Assembly (NCBI GenBank): GCA_033763395.1
Contig: JANRKQ010000211.1
Location: 33,994 to 97,993 of the forward strand
Source of the DNA: Xiheimicrobium sp033763395
GTDB taxonomy: Bacteria; Myxococcota; Myxococcia; Myxococcales; Myxococcaceae
Direction of reading: 5' to 3'
DNA: 64,000 bases
The notes beneath the pieces are model-generated. The model worked only from the letters and a program-made list of their open reading frames with translations. It searched no databases and had not been told where the DNA came from. Positions 54,201 to 61,622 of the stretch are shown one piece after another. How positions within the stretch are numbered: the stretch's first letter is position 1; each line of letters begins with the position of its first letter. Position numbers and translations under genes: made by a program.

Positions 54201-57200
54201 ACCCTGGCCGACGGCGGCTTCCTCGTCGACGCGGCGGACCTGCTGGTGGTGTCGGTGCCGCTGCGCGTCGCCGGTGGGCCCAACAACTCAGCCCCACAGG
54301 ACGTGCAGCTGCAGGTGGCGCTCCCCTCGCAGCTCACCACCGAGCCAAACAGCCTCGCGCTCGCGCCCAACTGCCCCGCCCCGGCCACGCAGACGGTGAC
54401 GGACGGCGGCGTCACGCTCACCTTCGCCGCGCTCGCCCCCGGCGACGCCGGCGCCTGCGACGTCAGCTTCGCCACGCGCGTGGGCACCAACGTCACCTAC
54501 AACCAGGTGCTGGCGCCCTCGGCGGTGCTGACGTGGACGAGCCGGCCCGGCGTGGTGAACATGCCCGTCAGCACCTTCTCGGCCACCACCGTCGAGCGCA
54601 CCGGCAACCCCGGCGACCCGGGTGGCCCCAACACCTACCGCGCCACCACCGCGCCCCAGGTGCGCACCACCGCCTTCGCGCCCGGCAGCTTCCAGCTCGT
54701 CAGCACCACGGTGCCCTCGACGAATGACAACCTGCTGGCCGTCGGCGAAGACGTCGTCTTGCGCTTCCGCGCGACGCTCGCCGAGGGCACCCACCCGTCG
54801 CTGACGTTCCGCTTCACCCCGCCCGCGATGCTGGGCGTCCGGCGCGTCGAGCTCGACACCATGACGCCGGGCTTCCTGGGCGTCATCGCCAACCCGGCCG
54901 CCATCACGCCGCCGGGCACGGCGGGAACGGTCGTCACCGCCTCGTTCGGCGCCATCAGCCTGCCGGGTGACAACAACCCGGCCAACGACGCCCTCGACGT
55001 GCTGGTGACGCTGCGGCGGCTCAACCTCGCCAGCGCGACGAGCGGCACCGTCACTGGCGTGGTGGCCTCGGCGGGCACCAACCTCGACGTGCCCGCGGCC
55101 TTCCCCTTCCTGCTGGCTGCGCCGCGGCCCCGCGTGTCGGCCGTCGTCGACAACGCCACGCCCGGCCCCGACGCGGGCGTCAACGTGACGGCCACCATCG
55201 TCAACCTCTCCGTCACCTCGCTGCCCGATGGCGGCGGGCTCGAGCAGACGACCGAGGCCTGCAACGTGCCGCTCAGCATCGCCACCCCGGGCGGCTTCAT
55301 CGCGCAGAGCCCCGCCACCGACGGCCTCGACAACGACGACAACGGCAGCACCGACGACGCCCCCGAGGCCATGTTGCTGTCGGGCGCGAGCTTCACCTTC
55401 AACACCAACCGGTGCCTCGCGGCGGGCCAGCAGAACGTCTTCCGCGCGGCCTTCCGCACCAGCGCCACCATTCAGGGCGTGCCCGTCAACGTCGAGGCGA
55501 CGATGGGCTCGTACCTGACGGCGGCCATGGGCGGCACCACGCTTTCGCCGGCCTCCGACTTCTTCGACAACAACGGCAACGCCACGGTGGACGAGACGAC
55601 GCCCGTGCCCGACTCGACCGCGCGCGTGGTGGTGACGCCCAACGTGCCGCGCCTCAACTTCACCCTCATCGGGCGCAACACGCTCGATGGCGGCATTCCG
55701 GTGGTGGCCGGCCAGACGATTCGGTGGACGGCGCGCCTCATCAACACCGGCGTCGGAGACCTCACCAGCGTGCGCGTCGCCGTGCCGTTTGCCCCCAGCA
55801 CCACCTACGTGCCCGACTCGGGCGTCGCCTCGGCGGGCACGCTCTCGGCCTCGATGACGGGCATCGAGGTCGACGTCGGCACCATCGCGGGCTGCCCGCC
55901 CGGCACCGACGCCGGCTCGTGCCCCGCCTTCACCGTGGCCCTCGACACCGCCACCTCGCTGCGCATCGCCAACGACGCGGGCGTCACCAGCCAGGCGACG
56001 TTGACGGCCGACCCGCCCTTCTCGCTCCTGTTGTCCGACGACCCAGGCACCGCGGCGCCCGTCGACGCCACCCGCGTGCGCATCATCAACACCGCCGACA
56101 CCGACGGCGACGGCGTGCTCAACGGCGCCGACCGCAACGCCACCAACCCGGCCATCTGCAGCGACGTCGACGGTGACTCATGTGACGACTGCGCGGTGGC
56201 GCTCAACCAGCAGCCGCGCAACGACGGGCCCGACGACGACAACGACGGCCTGTGCAACGCGGGTGACCCGACGGCCAACGACTCCGACGCGGACGACGAC
56301 GGCGTCAGCGACGGCGACGAGCGCGAGCCCCTCACCGACCCCGACGGCGACGGCCTGGTCAACGTGCTCGACCCGGACTCCGACGACGATGGGCTCCTCG
56401 ACGGCACCGAGCTGGGCGTCACCACCGCCTCGGCTGGCACCGACGTCGCGCGCGGCCACTTCATCGCCGACGCCGACCCCGCCACCACCACCAACCCGCT
56501 GGTGGCCGACACCGACCGCGGCGGCCGCATCGACGGCACCGAAGACCTCAACAAGAACGGCCGCGTCGACATGGGCGAGGGCGACCCCTCGCTCGGCACC
56601 GATGACGCCGCGCAGGTGGACACCGACGGCGACGGCCTCACCGACGCCGACGAGCAGGCGCGTGGAACGCCGGTCGACGACGCCGACGCCGACGACGACG
56701 GCCTCGTCGACGGCCGCGAGCCGAACCCGACGCTCAACACCGACGGCGACGGCCTGGTCATCAACATTCTCGACCCCGACTCGGACAACGACGGCCTCTT
56801 CGACGGCACGGAGGAGGGCCTTGCCACGGCCCCCACGGGGACGAACCTCGCCCGGCGACGCTTCATCGCCGACGCCGACCCCACGACGCGCACGGCCGTG
56901 CTGCGCGCCGACACCGACCGCGGCGGCGTCATCGACGGCGCAGAGGACTTGAACCTCAACGGCCGCTCCGACCCCGGAGAGCGCAACCCCGGCGACGGCC
57001 CCGACGACCTGGTGACGGCCACCGACACCGACGGCGACGGCCTGCCCGACGCCCTCGAGACGTTCCTCGGCACGCAGCCGCGCGACCGCGACAGTGACGA
57101 CGACGGCGTCGTCGACGGCGCCGAGCAGCAGTTCTCGGACGACACCGACGCCGACGGCCTCATCAACCCGCTCGACGCCGACTCCGACGACGACGGCGTG

Positions 57201-58154
57201 CTCGACGGCACCGAGCAGGGCGTCACCTTGCCGAGCGTCGACACCAACCTGGTGGTGCGCGCCTTCGTGGCCGACGCCGACCCGGCCACCCGCACCAGCA
57301 TGCTCGCCCCCGACAGCGACCGCGGCGGCCGCCGCGACGGCTTCGAGGACGTCAACCTGAACGGCCGCGTCGACACCGGCGAGACGAACCCGCTCTCGGC
57401 CGCCGACGACGCCACCTCGATGGTGCAAGACGGCGACGCCGACGGAATTCCCGACGAGGCCGAGCGCACCGTGGGCTCGAACCCGGCCGACGCCGACTCG
57501 GACGACGACGGCCTCGTCGACGGGCGCGAGTCGAACTACGCGCTCGACGTCGACCGCGACGGGCTGCTCAACATCAACGACCCCGACAGCGACGGCGACC
57601 GGCTGTTCGACGGCACCGAGGCGGGCGTCGCCACCGCGCCGATGGGCACCGACACCTCGCGCAACGCCTTCATCGCCGACGCCAACCCGGCCACGCGCAC
57701 GCTGGTGCTGGTGGCCGACACCGACCAGGGCGGCATGGGCGACGGCGCCGAGGACATCGACCGCAACGGCCGCGTCGACACGGGAGAGACCGACCCGCTG
57801 GTGAAGGCCGACGACCGGCCGCTCCAGGACGCCGACAACGACACCATTCGCGACACCGATGACGGCTTCCAGGACAGCGACGGCGACGGCACCGCCAACT
57901 ACCTCGACACCGACTCGGACAACGACGGCCTGCCCGACGCGCTCGAGGCCGGAGACGCGAGCCCGGCCACGGTGCCCGTCGACACCGACCGCGACCTGGT
58001 GCCCGACTTCCTCGACCTCGACAGCGACGGCGACACCGTGCGCGACGCCGCCGAGGCGGGCCCCAGCATGACGGCCGCCGACACCGACCGCGACGGCGTG
58101 CCCGACTTCCGCGACCTCGACGCCGACGGTGACACCATTCGCGACGCCGACTAA
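51282..58154 (+). CDS. Giant secreted DUF11-like/TSP3 repeat protein, ended early by in-frame TAA
   Basis: A 2290-residue exported protein (signal peptide about 1-25, A-A-V-A). Residues about 30-1600 are a series of beta-sandwich modules of the DUF11 type, with recurring patterns such as V-T-A/V-T-L-P-S-G/Q-L-T-Y-V-S-A and G-D-V-V-T-Y-R-F-T. From about 1605 there are many D-x-D-x-D-G Ca-binding repeats (D-S-D-D-D-G-L-L-D-G-T-E; D-T-D-R-G-G). The repeat unit is cut by TAA 58152-58154, but the same frame carries on with the same repeat consensus to 58691 and a MYXO-CTERM. The product as read would be secreted yet not anchored. Possible adhesin or outer-sheath protein, co-transcribed with the OmpA gene. 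Confidence 0.88.
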   Translation: MNVMNRYAIVRAASLVAALAATAAVAQPTAQCALSGPASFVRGQPFVVDVDLTNGGSATGFGPAVELFLPASLTLSSATAFGQTLTPLVSTTTTPFVNPLTQETVTGPSGARYVVLRLPLNHVAAGVTGRRVSLTLTTTTAPLDAPLAIDATCLFAYGATALNDPQADAPVRSDLATNAADQTQRQTTPVGALVTGRFERVSPAGVVTDVVTGSRTLVEAVFDVDALVGTAVTNATAAITLPDAFQLVSVTAASGTITTNPMAPAMVPGGTVTVAYASITGAAGVDRTIRVRGFIPQNRTGGTPAISPTTLAPITIAPQLTFTSTGTGAAANGQASVRGHAVLVRETASTASPLPGSTVTVTQTLEQSDFFGTTANVVTTTLPSGTTYVAASSMPLTPTQSGNTLTFDVGALPQVPMAATAPATATNTFQLTVDQTYGAGGPLFGGDRLATVHSLASTTSTGAMRTQTEAASGTDVTFVVPQATLAATTLVGGTPVTAVRAGDVVTYRFTSTLASGDHDGETWTVALPAPLFDAGALTGATFGGPLVRYGPGASTGLPTTVTVTANAATNSLSLTFPRISGLTVPVVVEVDVDVTATANPIDDGFVVVAPLASTHTGTAQTYPRAANPALTVRAPNLRVVTSAFASSVTDAVFTPAPTVTLPSPLTSTNFGSVANSNVAQVHATGTVDVRLLVENRGGFTARDARVALVLPMGVTGALVSATDGAGTTTPTSGDLFGAGLDFTDPIAETSPTGGLNVRVVTARLTVGTGLAPRFDLVTAGRVERFASAAAGPTYVGNAAATAENVTITTRAASAGVVLTTPDVAATIGETFSYVITGVVPNGATLATLPVTLSLPSQLAYVSASSLSAAAPITCGGAACATIPTPMVTNEGRDVTFSFANVANADTDIGTAEELSFRVLVVVNNVASATAGTSGLNVTTGFAGASTVTDGGSRARLLEPGMTVSGLAGAVDAGTLADGGFLVDAADLLVVSVPLRVAGGPNNSAPQDVQLQVALPSQLTTEPNSLALAPNCPAPATQTVTDGGVTLTFAALAPGDAGACDVSFATRVGTNVTYNQVLAPSAVLTWTSRPGVVNMPVSTFSATTVERTGNPGDPGGPNTYRATTAPQVRTTAFAPGSFQLVSTTVPSTNDNLLAVGEDVVLRFRATLAEGTHPSLTFRFTPPAMLGVRRVELDTMTPGFLGVIANPAAITPPGTAGTVVTASFGAISLPGDNNPANDALDVLVTLRRLNLASATSGTVTGVVASAGTNLDVPAAFPFLLAAPRPRVSAVVDNATPGPDAGVNVTATIVNLSVTSLPDGGGLEQTTEACNVPLSIATPGGFIAQSPATDGLDNDDNGSTDDAPEAMLLSGASFTFNTNRCLAAGQQNVFRAAFRTSATIQGVPVNVEATMGSYLTAAMGGTTLSPASDFFDNNGNATVDETTPVPDSTARVVVTPNVPRLNFTLIGRNTLDGGIPVVAGQTIRWTARLINTGVGDLTSVRVAVPFAPSTTYVPDSGVASAGTLSASMTGIEVDVGTIAGCPPGTDAGSCPAFTVALDTATSLRIANDAGVTSQATLTADPPFSLLLSDDPGTAAPVDATRVRIINTADTDGDGVLNGADRNATNPAICSDVDGDSCDDCAVALNQQPRNDGPDDDNDGLCNAGDPTANDSDADDDGVSDGDEREPLTDPDGDGLVNVLDPDSDDDGLLDGTELGVTTASAGTDVARGHFIADADPATTTNPLVADTDRGGRIDGTEDLNKNGRVDMGEGDPSLGTDDAAQVDTDGDGLTDADEQARGTPVDDADADDDGLVDGREPNPTLNTDGDGLVINILDPDSDNDGLFDGTEEGLATAPTGTNLARRRFIADADPTTRTAVLRADTDRGGVIDGAEDLNLNGRSDPGERNPGDGPDDLVTATDTDGDGLPDALETFLGTQPRDRDSDDDGVVDGAEQQFSDDTDADGLINPLDADSDDDGVLDGTEQGVTLPSVDTNLVVRAFVADADPATRTSMLAPDSDRGGRRDGFEDVNLNGRVDTGETNPLSAADDATSMVQDGDADGIPDEAERTVGSNPADADSDDDGLVDGRESNYALDVDRDGLLNINDPDSDGDRLFDGTEAGVATAPMGTDTSRNAFIADANPATRTLVLVADTDQGGMGDGAEDIDRNGRVDTGETDPLVKADDRPLQDADNDTIRDTDDGFQDSDGDGTANYLDTDSDNDGLPDALEAGDASPATVPVDTDRDLVPDFLDLDSDGDTVRDAAEAGPSMTAADTDRDGVPDFRDLDADGDTIRDAD

Positions 58155-58691
58155 GCCGGAGACGCCGACCCGGCCACCCCACCCGTCGACACCGACATGG
58201 ACGGCACGGCCGACTTCCGTGACGGCGACAGCGACGGCGACGGCTTCTCCGACGCGCTCGAGGCCGGCCGCACGGACCTCACGGTGCCCCCCTTCGACAC
58301 CGACCAGGACGGAATTCGCGACTTCCGCGACCCCGACTCCGACAACGACATGGCGCAGGACCGCGCGGACAACTGCCGTCTGGTGCCCAACCCCGACCAG
58401 CGCGACACCGACGGCGACGGCGTGGGTGACGCGTGCAGCGGCGACATCGACGGTGACGGCGTGCCGAACGACCGGGACAACTGCCCGACGGTGCCGAACT
58501 TCGACCAGAAGAACAGCGACGCGATGACGGACCTGCGCGACGACGTGGGCGATGCGTGCGACCCCGACGCGAACGGCGACGGCTTCGTCGATGGCGTGAG
58601 CGTGAAGGGCGCCGGGTGCTCGTCGGCGGGCCTGTCACTGCTGCCGCTGGGCCTCGCGCTGCTGCTGTGGCGTCGGCGACGGGCGCCGTGA
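58155..58691 (+). pseudogene. Separated 3' end of the giant gene: TSP3 repeats and MYXO-CTERM
   Basis: The same frame as the giant gene after the TAA. It translates to more D-x-D-G-D-G repeats (E/A-G-D-A-D-P-A-T-P-P-V-D-T-D-M-D-G, then D-N-C-P-T-V-P-N-F-D-Q type units), then C-S-S-A-G-L-S-L-L-P-L-G-L-A-L-L-L-W and R-R-R-R, a MYXO-CTERM. The repeat consensus at the break is D-E-A-G-D-A, so a single G to T change turning GAA into TAA would explain it. The first Met here (58197) has no ribosome binding site. The TPR gene overlaps the end by 4 bp, meaning this part was recently translated. Confidence 0.8.
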
Positions 58692-59329
58692 GCCGGCGCG
58701 CGGTGGTGGTGGCGGGGGCCGTGCTGGCCCTCGCCGTCGGTGGGTTCCTGTCACGAGACGTCTTTGCGCGGCGCGCGGCCGAGGCCGAGGCGAAGCGCCG
58801 TGACGAGCTGGCCTATGCCGCGCAGTGGGACCTCGACCACGGCGCGCCCCAACAGGCGCTCGAGAAGCTCAAGGCCCTCGAGCAGCTCGACCCGACGCGC
58901 AAGGGCCTCACCTCGTCGCTGGGCCGCGCGCTGGTGTCGACGGGCGCGTCCACCGAGGCGCTGCCGGTGCTCGAGCGCGCGCTGCAGCGTGACGGCCCGA
59001 CGCCCGAGACCCTCGAGTACCAGGCCGTGGCGCTCGCCCAGCTGGGGCGGCACGTCGAGGCCCGCGCCACCATCGAGAAGGCGCTGATGATGGACGAGAC
59101 GCGCACCTCGGCCCTTCGCCGGCTCGCGCAGACCCACCTCACGCTGGGCGACGTCGAGCCCGCCATCGCGACGTGGGAGCTGGCGGCGCAGGTCGCTCCC
59201 GCGGCCGAGCGGCCCGCCATCGTCGACGAGGCGCGGGCGCTGCTGACGGCGGCTGGCCACCCGGACGCGGGCCTTCGGGTTCCGCCGGAGCGGGCCCCGG
59301 GCCCCACGAATCGGCCTGACGGCGGCTGA
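58688..59329 (+). CDS. Membrane-anchored TPR protein
   Basis: A 213-residue protein starting at GTG, overlapping the end of the giant gene (GTGA). One N-terminal TM helix (about 5-22, cytoplasmic S-R-R) is followed by a charged helix and about four tetratricopeptide repeats (about 30-190: W-D-L-D-H-G-A-P-Q-Q-A-L-E-K-L-K-A-L-E-Q-L-D-P and similar). The end is Pro-rich. The mature part would be periplasmic. Because it is coupled to the giant protein gene, it may help its secretion or assembly. That is inference from position. Confidence 0.82.
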   Translation: MSRRAVVVAGAVLALAVGGFLSRDVFARRAAEAEAKRRDELAYAAQWDLDHGAPQQALEKLKALEQLDPTRKGLTSSLGRALVSTGASTEALPVLERALQRDGPTPETLEYQAVALAQLGRHVEARATIEKALMMDETRTSALRRLAQTHLTLGDVEPAIATWELAAQVAPAAERPAIVDEARALLTAAGHPDAGLRVPPERAPGPTNRPDGG

Positions 59330-59473
59330 CCGGCGACGGCCAGCGGCGGCGGTCCCTCCGTTTCGTGACGGGCGACGAAACAGTCGCAGAACGAGCTCGA
59401 CTTCGACGTCTGAGCCTCCGCCTTCTCGCTCGCGGACGCTGTCGTCACGCGACCAGCGCGTGACCGTCACGCG

Positions 59474-59742
59474 TGACTCACGCTTCGTCGGCGACCTGGC
59501 GCTGGTGCGGCGGCCAGCCGGCGCCTCACGCCTGACGCGCGCCTCGTCGGCGACCTGGCGCCGGGGCGGCGGCGAGCCGCGGCCCGCACGCCTGACGCAC
59601 GCTTCCTGCACCACCTGGCGCCGGTGCGGCGGCAAGCCGCGGCCCTCACCCCTGACGCGCGCCCCCTCGACGACCTGGCGACAGCGCACCGGCCAGCCGG
59701 GGCCCTCACGCCTGACGCATGCGGCCTCGACGACCTCGACGA
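59474..59742 (+). repeat. 60-bp tandem repeat, about 4.5 copies
   Basis: Units start at 59474, 59533, 59593 and 59653, with a partial fifth at 59713. Each starts TGACGCRYGC, has ACCTGGCG at +20 and ends CTCACGCC or near. Unit 1 is 59 bp; units 2-4 are exactly 60 bp with roughly 70-80% identity. The rest of the 456-bp gap between the TPR gene and the DUF1295 gene (59330-59785) shows nothing else. A 60-bp unit keeps frame in any reading, but no frame has a convincing start. Confidence 0.85.
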
Positions 59743-59785
59743 TGTCGCTCGCGCCTCTGGGACGACACCGGTACTTTCGGCCGTC

Positions 59786-60709
59786 ATGAGTTCGTCACTG
59801 CCCCCGCCCCGCCCCTGGCGTGGCTTCGCCATCGTCACCCTCGCCTACGTCGTCGGCCTCGTCGTCGCCGCCGCCGTGGTGCAGGCGGCGCCGCCTGACT
59901 GGCACCCGCTGCTGGCCGTGGCGGTCGCCGACGTCGTCGCCACCGTGGCCGTCTTCGTCTTCTCGTTCGCGAACGACAACACCAGCGTCTACGACCCCTA
60001 CTGGTCGGTCGCGCCGGTCGTCATCGCAGGCTGGCTCGCGCTGGGTCCGGGGCAGGCGCGCGGGCTCGATGCGCGGCAAGTGGCGGTGCTGTTGTTGGTG
60101 ACGCTCTACGGCGTCCGCCTGACGTGGAACTGGGCGCGCGGTTGGAACGGCCTGCACCACGAAGACTGGCGCTACGTCGACTTCCGCAAGAAGACGGGAA
60201 GGGGCTACTGGCCGGTGAGCCTGTTCGGCCTGCACCTGTTCCCGACGGTGATGGTGATGCTGGGCTGTCTGCCGCTGCATGCGGCCCTCGTCTCGCCGGC
60301 CACGCCGTTCGGCGCGCTCGACGCCCTCGCCATCGCCATCACGCTCGCGGGCATCGTCCTCGAGACGGTGGCCGACGAGCAGCTGCGGGCCTTCCGAGCC
60401 TCGAAGCGCGCCGACGGTGACATCTGCACCGTGGGGCTGTGGGGCTGGTCGCGGCACCCGAACTACTTTGGAGAGATCAGCGTCTGGGTGGGCCTCTGGG
60501 TCTTCGGGCTGGCCAACGCCGCGCCCTGGTGGACCGCCGCCGGCTGGGTCGCGATGGTCGTCATGTTCGCTGGCGTGTCGATTCCGCTCGCCGAGAAGCG
60601 CTCGCTGATGCGCCGGCCCCAGTTCGCCGAGCACCAGAAGCGCGTGTCGATGCTGATTCCCCTGCCGCCGAAGAAGGCGCCGGCGAGCGAGCCAGCGCCC
60701 TCTCCCTGA
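59786..60709 (+). CDS. DUF1295 / steroid 5-alpha-reductase-like membrane protein (paralogue 2)
   Basis: A 307-residue membrane protein, clearly homologous to the protein at 20922-21815 along its full length. Shared landmarks are A-P-P-D-W-H-P-L, G-L-D-A-R-Q, 'NWARGWNGLHHEDWRYVDFR', G-C-L-P-L-H-A-A-L-V, A-D-E-Q-L-R and W-S-R-H-P-N-Y-F-G-E. About seven TM helices. As in paralogue 1, R-H-P-N-Y-F-G-E marks a probable cofactor site. It converges with the pirin gene, 10 bp apart. Substrate unknown. Confidence 0.87.
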   Translation: MSSSLPPPRPWRGFAIVTLAYVVGLVVAAAVVQAAPPDWHPLLAVAVADVVATVAVFVFSFANDNTSVYDPYWSVAPVVIAGWLALGPGQARGLDARQVAVLLLVTLYGVRLTWNWARGWNGLHHEDWRYVDFRKKTGRGYWPVSLFGLHLFPTVMVMLGCLPLHAALVSPATPFGALDALAIAITLAGIVLETVADEQLRAFRASKRADGDICTVGLWGWSRHPNYFGEISVWVGLWVFGLANAAPWWTAAGWVAMVVMFAGVSIPLAEKRSLMRRPQFAEHQKRVSMLIPLPPKKAPASEPAPSP

Positions 60710-60719
60710 CGGCCGGCCG

Positions 60720-61523
60720 TCAGGCCAGGTCGAACACCAGCACCTCGCCGTCTGAGACGCCTTCGACCTTCACCAGGCCCTCGTTCGACAGGGCCGCGCC
60801 GTCACCCGCCTTGAGCGTCTGCCCGTTGAGCTGCACCTCTCCGCGCGCGACGTGCACCCAGGCGTGGCGTTCCTTCGAGAGCGGCAGCTCGGACCGCTCG
60901 CCCTTGCGGAAGAGCCCCGCGTAGAGCCGCGTGTTCGAGTGGATTCGCACCGAGCCGTCCTGGCCATCGGGAGACGCCACCAGCTTGAGCCGCCCCTGCT
61001 TGTCCGCGGCCGCGAAGGTCTTCTGCTCGTAGCCGGGCGCGACGCCGAGCTCGTCGGGCAGCAGCCAGATCTGCAGGAAGTGCACGGGGTCGACCTTCGA
61101 CGCGTTGAACTCAGAGTGGAACACGCCGGTGCCCGCGCTCATGCGCTGCACGTCGCCCGGCTGAATCACCGAGCCGGTGCCCATCGAGTCCTTGTGCGCG
61201 AGCCCGCCCTCCAGCACGTAGCTGATGATCTCCATGTCGCGGTGCGGGTGCGTGCCGAAGCCCGCGCCGGGAATGACACGGTCTTCGTTGATGACGCGCA
61301 GGCTGCGGAAGCCCATGTGCCGCTCGTCGTAGTAGTTCGCGAACGAAAAGGTGTGCTTCGTGTCGAGCCACCCGTGGTTGGCCCCGCCGCGCGCTTCTGC
61401 TTTCCGGATGTTCATCATGACGTGCTGCTCCTCGACCCGCGGCCCCGGTGTGAGCCGGCACCCTGCCAGGCCCGCGGCACCGAGGACGACGGTTCGTCGT
61501 GTGTGGTCCATGGCCTCTTCCAT
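60720..61523 (-). CDS. Pirin-family protein with Tat-type lipoprotein leader
   Basis: A 267-residue bicupin. The core from about residue 36 (M-M-N-I-R-K-A) matches pirin/quercetin 2,3-dioxygenase-like proteins: G-W-L-D-T-K-H-T-F-S-F-A-N-Y-Y-D, then the metal-binding H-P-H-R-D-M-E, with further ligands near A-H-K-D-S-M-G. Ahead of it is T-R-R-T-V-V-L-G-A-A-G-L-A-G-C, a twin-Arg motif, hydrophobic helix and lipobox. Pirins are normally cytoplasmic, so this predicts export of a folded metalloprotein as a lipoprotein. ATG 61523 has GAGG before it; ATG 61511 (M-D-H-T-R-R) and ATG 61418 (classical pirin start) are alternatives, the last giving a leaderless cytoplasmic protein. Confidence 0.85.
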   Translation of the reverse strand: MEEAMDHTRRTVVLGAAGLAGCRLTPGPRVEEQHVMMNIRKAEARGGANHGWLDTKHTFSFANYYDERHMGFRSLRVINEDRVIPGAGFGTHPHRDMEIISYVLEGGLAHKDSMGTGSVIQPGDVQRMSAGTGVFHSEFNASKVDPVHFLQIWLLPDELGVAPGYEQKTFAAADKQGRLKLVASPDGQDGSVRIHSNTRLYAGLFRKGERSELPLSKERHAWVHVARGEVQLNGQTLKAGDGAALSNEGLVKVEGVSDGEVLVFDLA

Positions 61524-61524
61524 G

Positions 61525-61540
61525 AGCACCTCACGTGCCA
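61525..61540 (-). promoter_or_regulatory. Candidate sigma-54 (-24/-12) promoter of the pirin gene
   Basis: TGGCACGTGAGGTGCT, read on the minus strand, matches the consensus TGGCAC-N5-TTGCW in all but one base, with exact GG-to-GC spacing. It lies directly before the pirin start. Transcription would begin about 12 bp after the GC, near 61514, so mRNA starting from ATG 61511 would be almost leaderless. Confidence 0.5.
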
Positions 61541-61592
61541 CGCGCCATCCCCTCGTGGGCGCTGGCGCTCGTCTTCGCGGGTCTCGGAATGC

Positions 61593-61617
61593 TGTCATAT
61601 TGACACGAACGCTGACA
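61593..61617. promoter_or_regulatory. Candidate activator/operator site between pirin and regulator genes
   Basis: TGTCATATTGACA (61593-61605) is a perfect inverted repeat with 5-base arms. A further TGACA half-site lies at 61613-61617. The site is about 70-80 bp upstream of the candidate sigma-54 promoter and just before the regulator start, where an upstream activating sequence and an autoregulatory site would be expected. Confidence 0.5.
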
Positions 61618-61622
61618 TCATT

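Noticed and set aside
56100..58560. GAC/GGC-rich short repeats
   Set aside because: They encode the D-x-D-x-D-G repeats of the giant protein and need no separate DNA-level explanation.
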